Positions 28,958 through 40,775 of a stretch of DNA of 64,000 bases are shown one piece after another; the first letter of the stretch is position 1; every line of letters begins with the position of its first letter. The translations under genes and the position numbers were made by a program. This DNA comes from Hortaea werneckii (Eukaryota; Ascomycota; Dothideomycetes; Mycosphaerellales; Teratosphaeriaceae), in the NCBI GenBank assembly GCA_037044905.1, contig JBAOKB010000144.1:1984001-2048000 (forward strand), given 5' to 3'. Under the pieces are notes generated by a model, which was not told the DNA's origin, did no database searches, and saw nothing but the letters and a program-made list of their open reading frames with translations.

Positions 28958-31900
28958 ATTAGTAGCTAGCCTTAAGGCTAGAGCTAAAAATAGCTTACTA
29001 GAATTAAAATCGATTTACTATTCGGTCTCTATATTAAACTATAACGCGAAAAGTATTAAGCTATAAAGTACTACTTAGATAGACTACTAGAGTACGAGCT
29101 ATAAAGTTAGAACTAGATAATTAGCTAAGTATTAATGTCTAGTAAGATAACGAGGCCTTTTAAGGCGTCTACCTTTATAAATAGTACTATTATAAAACTA
29201 TCTTAACGTCGACTTACTAAAACTAGTAAATAAGTAAAAGGCACTTACCTAGGAAAGGAACGAATAGTAGAGGAAAGCTTACTATCGATGTCTATTATTA
29301 AGGTAACTATAATATAAAACTATAGAAGGAAGATACCTACCTAGTACCCTTTTAGTAATAACTCTTAGAGGGGGGTACCTCCTAATAGTAGCGTTTAACC
29401 TAGCTAGTACGTTTAATATTAAAGATAAGTAGAGAATTATTGCCTATTAACTAAAAGCCTACGCTACCTAGGTAGACGCTACCCTATAGTAGGCCTAGAA
29501 AGTATCCGACCTACTACTTAAGAAGGAAGATTAGGTAATAGTCGCTTACCTTATATATACTTTCCCCTACCCTAACTAATACTATCTAAAAACTAAGACC
29601 CTTAAAAGGGTAACTAGATCCTTGTCTACTACAAAAGATTATAGAGGTTTCCTTAATAACTAGATTATCTATTCCTAGAGGCTTATTAATATTACTACCT
29701 CCTTTATAGATAAAGTATAGGAGTAGGGTTTAATATAAAACTATAAAGACTAGAAGAAGTAGAATAGGTAGACGCGACTATAATATCCTACTACCCTAGC
29801 CCCTATAATACCCCTTAACTATAAAAATCTACTAACGCCTCCCTATAACGATACCTCGGTAATATCTAGTCCCTATAAGGCCTCGTAGATATCCTCCTAT
29901 AGAAGAGCTCTAGTAACGCCGCTAAACCCTATCTATTAGACCCTATTACTACTAATACTGTCGCTACTTATAGTAAAAATAGTTTTATTATAGGGAATAG
30001 TAAGGTTAATAGAAATGCCCTCTTCTATCTACTAGCGTCCTACTATATTAATATATAATAACTCTTTAGAGGTAGACAAGGAGCTCCTAAGACTACTATC
30101 TACTAACTTCCTTAATATACTATAACGCTAACTTCTAGGTAACGCGTTTCTAAATAGTCTCTAAGAAGCATAGGCCTAAAAGTATAATTTAAACGCCCTA
30201 GCTAGGCAATAGTATTAGCTAAACCTAGTATAGGGTAGACGAGAGGGAGAATAATAAGCTACCTATAAAATATAGGAGTCGATATATAATAGCTCGCTAG
30301 TAGATAATATAATCCTACCCCCTAAATTTAGAGGTAAAGGCTTTATATATATCTAGTAGAGAGTATTAGCGCTAAAATACTATAGTAATCGCGCCTCCTT
30401 AACCCTAGACTAGCCTATACTAGGCTAGGAATAGTAATAGTAGCTTCTAGTAATTTAGGAGGAACTAGACTATATACTAAAAGAAAATGTAGACTACGTA
30501 ATAGAAAGGTATATTTACTAAAAGTAGGACAATAGAAGACGGCGTACTAAACCTATAGTAGAAGGTAGACATCCTATAATATGCTATATAGGGTTCTCCT
30601 ATACTAGTATAGAATAGGATAATAACCTATAATACTACGCTAATATAGTAGATAACGACTTCGAAGTCTACTACCTAGAGAATTAAGTATAGTACGCTAG
30701 GAACAATACCTACTACTTTCCTAGAGTAACCTAACGCCCTAGGCTATAATAGAAGAGAGAAATAGTAGTAGGTACCTAAGGTAGATATTACTAAGGCTAC
30801 CTAACCTACTAGAGGTCCTACTATAATAGTAACTCTAGCAAAGAGATAGTATACACGAGAATATACTATAACTACCTTAGTAGCTACCCTAGTACTAGGG
30901 GTAGATAGTATAACCTAGTATATAATAGTAATTAATATAAAGTATATATAAATATAGTAAGCGGTACGCGTAAATAGGAGAAGTTTAAGGCTAACGAGAT
31001 TAGCTACTTCGAACCTAATTATATTACTTATAATAGGAAAAAAGAGGTAGTCTTTTAGAATAGAGGAAATATATACTATACCTTAGTTATAGTATTCGTA
31101 TATATAGTAAAGACCTATCTATGTACCTATAACAATTAGGTAGTAAGAGATAACCTTTTTAAATACCTAAAGGGAGCTACGTAAGTTTAGTATAGTAGTA
31201 TTACTAATATGTAGGTAGATTGCCTTATTAAACCTCTAGGCGTCGATAGGTAGATAGAGGCCCTACGCGCTAAATTTGTAGCATCTCTAATAGAGGTATT
31301 AGAAAAGGCTAAGAAGCTAAAGTTTAATTAAGAAGATATATAGAATAATGTTAGCGTCGCTAGATATATTATAGAAGCTTATAAGATAGCTAAGGAGTCT
31401 AGCTAAGTTACGACCTAGAGGTAGATTACTATAGCCTATATAAAGATAGATAAGGCGCTTTAATAAACCCTTCTATTAATTAACTATACCTAGATAAAGG
31501 AAGAGTTTGTACGTATCCTAAAAGAGAGAATATACCTCTAGAAGGAGATTTATACTTAAAAACCGTAAGATAAGATACTATTATACTAATAAAGCTTAAA
31601 AGGATATAGAGGGCAATAAAACGCTTATAATCTATTCTTAAATAGTAACTTCTAAGGCTATACTTTTACCCCTCGCGAGGGTATAGCTAATACCCTCTAA
31701 CCTACCTATTCTAATAATAACACTCGCTAATAGTAACTATTAAATAGAAACGAATAGATAGTAACAAAGAAGCTATAGTAGATATAGTAGACAATGTCTA
31801 CTACCTATTAAAGCGCGTCCGATTCGCGCCTATCTTAAGCCTAGCTACGAGGTAACTAGGGAGTAGGCTATAGAGAGTACTAGTTGTCTAGAGGTAGATA

Positions 31901-33589
31901 TTAAGTATAGCGGGGTAGATATATACCTAAACTATAAGGAGCGTATTATTATTAGTAGGTATTAGAACTATAAGCGAAGCTATTAGACAATAAGAGTCTA
32001 GATAAGCTAGTAGATAACAAGATCGAGTTCGTTACTAAATACGATAAGAAGAAGTAGCTAAATAAGGAGGAGGAAGATAGTTGGCCTATCTATTATATAA
32101 ATATCCTTCCTAAACTAGTTAATATTACTAATAACCCCTATCCTTTCTCTATCCCTCTTCTCTCTTATGTCTAGCCGATTATAGTAATATAGAAGGTCTA
32201 CTATAAATATACATTTTATAAAGATATATTCTATTACTATAATTACCTTTTCGAGTACCTCGTAGAGAAGTATAGGGTATAAAAGAAGGGTAGTATAGTT
32301 TTACTACTATTCGCGATAGAAAAGGGTATAGTAGACAAGCCCTCTATATGTCTACTATAGAAACCTTAGCCTTCCTAAGTAGAGTAGTTAAAAAAAGATA
32401 TAGAACGACCTACCGTTAAAGATAGTTAATATAAGCTAATAGCGATAGCGCTAGTAATAAGATCGAAGGCGCTACTATCTACCGCGAAACCTAAATATAC
32501 TTATCGATAGTTTATATATATATAAATAATAGTAGCTCCCGACCCTAAAGCCCCGCTAACTAAGGCGGTACTTAATTCTAGAGGCGGTATGTCTACTATT
32601 AGTAGGAGCTAGTTCGATATAAGTTATCTAACCTACCCGCTAGTAGCAACAAAGACTATGTTATAGCTAAAGGGTTTAACTAGAATTATAGAAAATCGCG
32701 AGTATACTAAGCTACTATTCTATATTCCTTATAAGAACTAGGAGGGCTAGCTTTATTAGGCATTAATAGAGCGCGAGTTTAGGGTAATAGCTAGAGTAAT
32801 AGCTAATATTATAATTAGCTCTAATATTATAATATAGGAAGACATTATAATATAGCTTATAGATAGGCGAGCCGTCTTTAATAGCTATAGTAGCTTATTT
32901 ATATAAATATCTATATAGTTAAAGTATATTACAAATATCGCTAGAGGTATAGTAGCCTCTAGATAGATATTAATCCTACTAAAGATAACCCTATTTGTCC
33001 TAATTATAATACGCGCTTTCCTTCCTATAGATAGAGACTATAAATTTATAGTAGTAGATAGCCTCTCCCTATTTATAAAGATAGGCGGAGTAATCTATAA
33101 CTATATAGTAGACACTAAAGTTATAGCCGTCTAGGTCGCTAACTATATAGATAAACCGCTTAATATTCCTAGGAGAATAAGGCTAGATATAGTCCGAGAG
33201 ATTAGAGTTAAAGGCTACTATTAGGTAGCTTCTAACAACCCTAGCCTCGTAGGAATTGCTACCTACTTAGTCGACCTAAACCTAGAGAAAGTATTACTAA
33301 ATAGAGTAATAGTTTATAGCGATAAGATAGTATATTAGTAATACGCTAAAGTCGTAAATACCTATTCTAGTATCTAGGGTAATAGAGGTAGAATAGTAGA
33401 CGTCCCTAAGGAAAAGTAGATATATATTTTACTAATTAAAGGATAGAAGAAGTAGTTACTAGCTACTAAGCTATATAACGTTTTAGTAAGGGATAGAAAG
33501 GTTATCGACAATATATTCGATAAGCTTTATAACTAAGGCAAAATAGGTTAGTCTCTAAACGTAACCCTATTTAGTATACCTATTTTTAT

Positions 33590-34000
33590 AGTATAGCGTA
33601 CGGTATTTAATAAGGATAGTAACCTAGAATAGAAGGCCCGCCTAGTAGTAGACATCTATAGTTTAAATAAGATCTCTATAAAAGACTCTTACCCCCTACT
33701 ACTATAATAGGACCTAATAGTAAAGCTCTAAGGGTATATAAGAATAAGTATAGTAGACGCTATCTCATTTTTCTACTAATAGCTCGTCTACTAAGAGTAT
33801 AGGGAACGCTTAGCTATAAACACTTATAGAGGCTAGGAATTTTTTAACGTCGCGGTTATAAGCTACTATAATAGTATACTATATATATAGAGAAGGCTTA
33901 AGGAGTTTTTCTATAATTTTCCGTTTGCCTACGCCTATATCGACGATATAATAGCCTATTTATAATTAGATAACAAGTATATCTACTACCTATATACTAT
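33590..34000 (+). pseudogene. Reverse transcriptase remnant of the 11.4-kb element
   Basis: Broken by stops. Landmarks are an RTVFNKD-like start, a DAISFFYQ-like motif A, a motif B region, and YIDDIIAY as motif C near 33935. Confidence 0.7.
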
Positions 34001-35589
34001 GTTCGCGCGATTTAACTAGTATAGTATATTGTTAGCTCCTAAAAAGTCCTTTATTAGCTACTCTACTATAACCCTCTTAGGCTAGCGAGTAGATACCTTT
34101 AGTTATACGACTAAGGATAAGTATATAGTAGTATTACGAAACCTCGCATTTCTAAAAATAGTAGCTAATTTAGACTACTACCTTAGCGCGACGGGATAGG
34201 TCTAGTTAAAGATCCTATACTACTCCTATATATTAGTGCCCCTATAGAAGGAGAAGATAAGGCTCTTAAAAGGTGCGCTAGCGAAAGGTACTACCTATAA
34301 AAGGTTTATAGCGAAGACGCTAGTAGACGAGACTCCTATAATACGCTTAGCCTATAATATACTATAAGCCTATTTTTAGTTACTATAGTAGTTAGTATAT
34401 TTCTAGCCTAGTAGACCTCTTTACTTCTAAGTAGACTACTTATAGAGTAGGATTAGAGTTATAGTCTACTATATTAAAGGTAATCTATCGCTAATATTTT
34501 ATATAAAATTAATATAGGTAGACGCGAAGGACAAAGTCCTAAAAGGTATAGTAGATAGTACGAGGTAGCTTTATAAGGCGAAGGCGTTTATAGGTAAGGA
34601 CGTCGAGCCTATTATATTTCTAAATAGGTAGCTTAGTAGCCTCGAGAGGAGATATTAGCTAATAGAAATAGAAATATAGATAGTAGTCTAGGCGCTAAAA
34701 AAGCTTAAATACCTAGTAGATACTATATATAAGGTAATTGTTTTTACTAACTATTCTATAGTAATAGCAATTATAAATAGAAGTACTATAGCTAAATCGA
34801 TAGCTATATACTCTACTAACTATAGGTTAGTTAGCGCCTATAAATTCCTATCTAGTTTCTTATACTTAAAAGTATACTATCTCCTAGGTATACTAAATAG
34901 TATTATAGATACTATAAGCTATATAGTTAATAAGTTCGATAGAGATATAGCCCTAGACAACCTAAATAATAGTAGTCTAGACTAGCTAGCTATCCCTATC
35001 TATTATATAATACTAGTCGAAATGTTAGACAATTTTAAGGTATATCTAGTAGATAGCTATATAGCTAATAAGGCGTAGAGACATATTATAAGAGTCTATA
35101 AAAAGGAAGCCTTAGAGGAGGTAGTAGCTATAAACAAGTAATAGTAAGACAATAAAGACGGCTAGTACTATAAGCCCTAGACCCTATTACTATTTACTTA
35201 CTTACCTAAAAAGGGATAGTATACTAAGGTATAGGTAGATAACCTTAGTAGCGAATCCGACACGAATAATAGTAAGCTAGATAGTTTATACTTTTTCTTA
35301 AGGGACAACCTATTATACTTCTATAAACTAAAGGGTAGATGTAACTAGCTTTATATTCTACTATCCTTAATATACAAAGTATTCGAGATAGTATACGATT
35401 ATCGGTTTTACTCTAGTTATAAGCGAACGCTTAAAAGACTAAACGCCTCTATATAGATACAGGATGCCTTAAAGTATCTCTAATAGTACCTTAACTACTA
35501 TTAGCTGTACTAGATAAATAATACTAAGAGGTATAGAGAATATAGATAACTTCGCCTAATTAATACTCTAGCTATTCTAATATATATAG

Positions 35590-36060
35590 TTATAGTAGAC
35601 TTTATTTAAGGACTACTACTAATAGTAGAGGGTTTTAATACGCTATTATTAATAACTTATAAGTTCTCTAAGAGATTAAACCTAGTACCTAGACAATTAA
35701 TATAGATAGCTAAGGAGTAGGCCTATATAATACTTATTAGCCTCTAGGAGCGCTTATAGAGTATACCTATATACTTTATAAGTAATAGGGATAAACTATT
35801 CCTCTTATTCTTTTAAAGGAAAGTTTAGTTACTACTAGGTACCTAACTACTAATAGTAATAGTATACTACGCGTAGATAGATAGATAGTCTAAGTATACT
35901 AATTAGATAGTAGAGACTATAATAAGATATTTCGTTATAACGAACCTAGATATATAGTAGATAGACGCGCTCCTAGTAATTTAGAGTATATTAAATAATT
36001 TACTAAACATAACTATAGGTTTCTCTCTATATAAAATCCTATTTAGCCTTAATACCTACG
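35590..36060 (+). pseudogene. Integrase core remnant of the 11.4-kb element
   Basis: Broken by stops. The VDFI (first Asp), NRDKLF (second Asp) and downstream SLY landmarks are in the order of a Gypsy integrase. Confidence 0.6.
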
Positions 36061-37299
36061 TCGATAGGCTAACTATATTACGCGCGCTCTATAAGGATAA
36101 TAGTAAGGGCTATTTAGCCTAGCGCGCTAAGGTAAGGGAAATAGTAGAAGGCACTATTTACTTCGCTACGGTAGTAATAAAGGATAGGTATAACTCGAAA
36201 TATAAACTAATAATTTTTAAAGTAGGCGACCTCGTCTACTTCTAACTCTATAAGGGATACTAGATTAATAGCTACGTACCTAAAAAGCTCTTCTACTACT
36301 ATATAAATCCTATTAAAATTAAGCGGGTAGTTAACTACTTAGTATACGAGCTCGAAATTCCCCTTATAATAAAGATTTACCTAGTAGTAAGCGTAATATA
36401 GCTTAAGCTAGTAATCGAAGGCGACGACCTCTATAGCTAACTAGATTACTATGTCTATAGCGATATAGTTATAGAAAGTAACCCTCGCCTATTTACTCTT
36501 ATCGAAAAAATTCTAGCTAAAGAAATAGTAGATAGTAAGCCGTAATACCTAGTATAATAGTATAGTTAAGGCCTAATAGATAACTAATAGTATATAGCTA
36601 ACAAACTAGAATATACAAAAGAATTAGTATAGAAGTTTAAGAGTAAGTTAAAGTACTAAATAACTAGGAGGTAGGTAGTATAGCTAATAATAATACTAAA
36701 GCTACCTAAGTAGCTTATAAAGCCTAGACTAGTATAGCTAGAGACCTACGCGCTAGTACCTATACTATCTACTACGCCAACGTTCCTAGATACTAAACCT
36801 ATAAGAAATAGGAAGATAGTAGTACTTAGATTACTATTAGTGGCGCTACGTAAGCTATAAGTAGATAACTACTTATCTACGTAGACCTAATAGACTAGGA
36901 GTAAAGGCTAAACTACTTCTAGTAAAAATAACGAATATAGGAGACTAACAATAATAGCGGGAGCAAAATAGTAGTATATATATCTACTATATCCTACCGG
37001 ACCCTACTAGAGTATATAGGCGAGAGGTAAATAGAAGACTATAAGGATATAATAGGAAGTATATTCTACCTACCTACCTAGTCTTAATAGTCTAGAGGAG
37101 GCGTCTACCTCTCGTAGTTATATACTAGGGGTATATCGATAGCGTACCTATATATAATACTATCTAATATAGTTAGCATAATTTCCTAAACTAGAAGAGC
37201 GAGGCTAGTAGTATATAAAAGTACCCTACTCTCGCTAAAGTAGATTTCCTTTACTTTTTAGACTTTACTTTATATATTAACTTAAATAACAATAATAAA

Positions 37300-40100
37300 A
37301 ATAGATTGTATATAATAGCGATACAAGACTTAAGACTATATTTACTAACACCCTTATTACGTATTAGGCGCGCCTAAGACCTAGCGCCTACTATAGCCTC
37401 TACTAAAGGTATAGCTAGCCCTACGAAGCCTAAGTAAGCTAAAGATAGCGCCTTATAAGCGATAGAAAGTAAATAGACCCCGCTAGACCCCGACAACTTT
37501 ATATTAGAGAAGGATAGTAAAGACGAGGTAGACGCTAAAGAGCTAAATAAGTAGAAGGGATTACTAGCCTAGGTCCTAAGAAAGATAGCCCTAGCTAAGA
37601 CTTTACTATTATTCCGCTACTAGTACAAGGAGTTTAAGAATAATAAAGTCGCCTATATTAAATATAGGAAGGAGTATAATAAGACTCTAGTAGAGTAGGA
37701 GGCTAACAAAAAGTATAAGGTATACTATAATAGTACGTTAAAGGGACACCTAAAGAAGAATACCCCTAGGCTTAGTTAGAAGAAGGAGGACTACGCTTAT
37801 AAGTATACCGCGAACATATTAGCCAATATTATTTAGCTTAAGCTAAAGATTTTAAAGCTATAGGCGCTAATAGAGGAAGCTACGTTAGATGCCTATCTAG
37901 TACTCTCGTTATCTACCTTACTTAGGTACTATAAGTAGCTTAATAGGACTTTTTTCGCGAGATATAATACTATTATATAAAATATTAATAACGAAGGTAA
38001 GGAGGACTTAAAGAAGCTCGAGCGCCTCTAGTAGTAGTAGAGGTAATATACTAAAGACATAATACGCTTTATACTAGTAGACATTTACTAGGAGCGTTTC
38101 CTTCTAAAGTTCGCTACTATTATAGAGAAAAGCAATAACAAAATAGTAGACGCTAGTAAAGTTAGTAAATAATAGCTAAAGAAGTAGCTATAAAAGAAGA
38201 AAAAGGTACCTAAAGAAGTAGACGCCCTAGAAGCCCTATTAACTAAGGATATTAGCACTATAACGCCTAAAACCCTAACCCTAATACTAAAGGTAGACGC
38301 GGCTCCCCTACTATAAAAGACGCCTAAAGGTAAAGAGAGGGAGACACGCTAGCTCGCTAAGGGTAATAATAACCTAGTAGGAATAAGAGATAAGGTCTAT
38401 ATATTAGTAGACGCGTTCTAGATTACTAAGGACGTCTACCTATTCTAGTACTAAGACCTAGGCCTTTTAATTTACGAGTAGGACTACAAATACTATAAAA
38501 ACAATCCTTATAAAATTAAAATACCCGCGAGGGTAGAGGGGCCTTAGTACTTTTTCTTCGCGACAATTAGATAGCTAGTATAGTAGAGGATAAATAGCTA
38601 GGAATGTAAGGAGTTTTAGATTAAGATGTCGCGTTAGAATAAGAAGTAAGAAGCCTAAGGCCCGCTAATATAGGCAATAGGGGATATTACCTAAGTAATA
38701 GAGAAACTTAGGCCTACCTATATAGATATAGGCTATAGTTGTTACGAAGTATTAAAGCGACTCCTAGTAGATATAAGTAAAAGCTACTTTTTAATAATAA
38801 TATTTACTATCTTAAAAAGGCGATAGGTAGTAACCTCTACTTTTTTATACTTAGAGAAGTAGCTACTTAATATAGTAGCGAATATAGTAGTAAGCGAAAT
38901 ACTAACTACCTATAAGATAGTATTATCTTATGCGGTACGCTTTATATACCCTAAATTCTATCTAGTAGTACTATTAAAAATAGTATTCTAGAAGAACTTT
39001 AAGGACGAGGTAGACAAACTATAGTTAGACTTATATAAGGACTTAGAAGAAGTAGATACCCTACTACTCCACTATATATAGGCGGCCTACAATATAGAAA
39101 GTATATATAACCTATCTAAACTAGAAGTAGAAGATAACCTAGCCTTACTTATATTATAGGAAAGTAAAGATAAAGACTATAAAACGCTAGAAGTAGCTAT
39201 TAAGATAGTAGATAAGAGAATAGATAAGCTTAGAGACGAGGAAAGTATAAAAACTATTTATAAGCTTATAAAGTAGTATAATTAAACCTAGACTAAAGCT
39301 ATTAGATGTTATAGAGAAATTATAAACCTATATAAAGTATAGGTAACAGTACTAATAAAATGCTATAATTAGCGCGCGAGGGACTATAAGATTAGACTAA
39401 TACTAGGTAGTAGCTTTATTATAGTAGATATTATAGAACTAGTATATCTAAAGAAGCCCGCTAAGCTAAGTACGATTCCTATTGTAATATAGAAATACTT
39501 CGAAGAGTATAAGTAAGATCTTAAATAGATCTAGTATTATAGAAATAATACCCGCGACTACTAAGAAGTAAAGCGAAACATCGATATAGACGCTATATTA
39601 TACTTAAAATAGGTAGGTTATTATAGCCTATCTACCTACTAGCGCTAGTAAATCCTCGATAGAGTAAAGCTACTATATAACTTTAACTATAAAGCGACTA
39701 CAAGTATTGAAATATTCGAGAACTAAGTAAAGAGGATTTTAAGAGACAACTATAAAGAGATGTTTTTATTAACTAACCCTAATCCCTATCTACTAGCTAC
39801 CTATCTACTATCTATATATCTATTAGCGTATCTATTAGCGACCTAAGTACTACCTTAGAATAAGGAGCCGCGAGACGAGAAGCTAGTAATTATAAATAAC
39901 TTCGCTAGAGAGTATAGTATAGAAGATATAGCAATAGATTTAGATATAGAGCTAGAGGACAATTAGCTAAAATAGAGGGTATATAAGATAAGGGAGAAAA
40001 AGAACCTTATTAGATTATAATATCTAGAAAGGACCAAGAGGAGGATTATAATATCTACCTTTTATTTTACATATTAGGAATAATATTAACTATACGTATT
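37300..40100 (+). pseudogene. Former coding region downstream of integrase, unidentified
   Basis: A K/E-rich codon pattern interrupted by RIP stops runs through 37.4-38.3 kb, and a more mixed composition to 40.05 kb. It may be an extra ORF of the element or part of a misplaced gag. I do not recognise it. Confidence 0.35.
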
Positions 40101-40143
40101 AGGATTATTATATTAGGACAATAAGTTTTTAGAGGGGGGCAGC

Positions 40144-40246
40144 TATTACGTAAGAGGTTACATAAGCAGACTTAGTATAGCTTAAGGGATCCACCCTCTT
40201 AGATAGCTCATTATTAATGAATCATTAGACCATCACACACCTTACA
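40144..40246 (+). repeat. Right LTR of the 11.4-kb element
   Basis: 103 bp matching 28855-28957. Its right half is less RIP-mutated (CATCACACACCTTACA kept). Confidence 0.85.
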
Positions 40247-40251
40247 CCAGG
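40247..40251. repeat. Target-site duplication CCAGG (right)
   Basis: Matches 28850-28854. Confidence 0.85.
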
Positions 40252-40775
40252 AAACCTACGCACGAGTCGCTAGCCGAGGTGCTTCCCTCTAAGCGTATTG
40301 CATGTACGACAAGTTGGGTCTTCGTAGTGTAGACACCTCGGCTAGCGGAAATGGTTTCTAGCCCCTTGTTCCTCCGTATGCGAGTCGCGGGACGAGCGAG
40401 GTACTTCACTTTAGACGGGTCACGAGGAGCTGGATGTTCCTAGTCTAGGTGCCTCTGCCTACATAAGAGATTTCTCGCCTCTCTTGCTTTCTGCACATGA
40501 GTCGCAGGGCGAAGCACTTCAAAGTAAGTGTTCTACGAGCCTTTCACACGAGGAAGTGAGGGACTTCAATCCATACGTATCATCAATCAACAATCTTATG
40601 TGTACTGTATGCCACGCCGATTGAAACAATCTGACGCACTTGAATCAACGCTACATGCATGTGTCGAGAGACCACAAGTATCTAGGCGCCTAGCGCAAGA
40701 CTCTTCCGCAGTCTGTCCATCACTCAAGGTAGTAGGCAGGCGAGCGCCTCCTCTTCGACGCACTTCCTCTTCCGC
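40252..40775. other. Intergenic region with a perfect hairpin
   Basis: No gene. CGCTAGCCGAGGTG at 40268-40281 is exactly complemented at 40334-40347. The area also has several CACTTC/GCGCCT words that recur across the right half of the window. Confidence 0.5.

Larger units (their letters stand above)
28855..40246 (+). mobile_element. 11.4-kb RIP-destroyed LTR retrotransposon with very short LTRs
   Basis: Two 103-bp LTRs (TG..CA) bound 11392 bp flanked by CCAGG. A polypurine tract (AGAGGGGGGC) lies next to the right LTR, so it is plus-oriented. Nearly every CpA/TpG has become TpA, and all frames are full of stops. Reading through these stops, a Gypsy-type reverse transcriptase is recognisable at about 33590-34000 (a DDI-containing YIDD box near 33935-33950), and an integrase core at about 35590-36050 (VDFI and RDKLF landmarks). 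Gag should lie in 29.0-32 kb. A further ~2.8 kb of former coding sequence follows the integrase (about 37.3-40.1 kb), which is unusual. RIP ends exactly at the element borders. Confidence 0.88.

Noticed and set aside
28855..40246. Starship-type giant transposon
   Set aside because: No tyrosine-recombinase captain gene is visible, and LTRs, polypurine tract, RT and integrase show an LTR retrotransposon.
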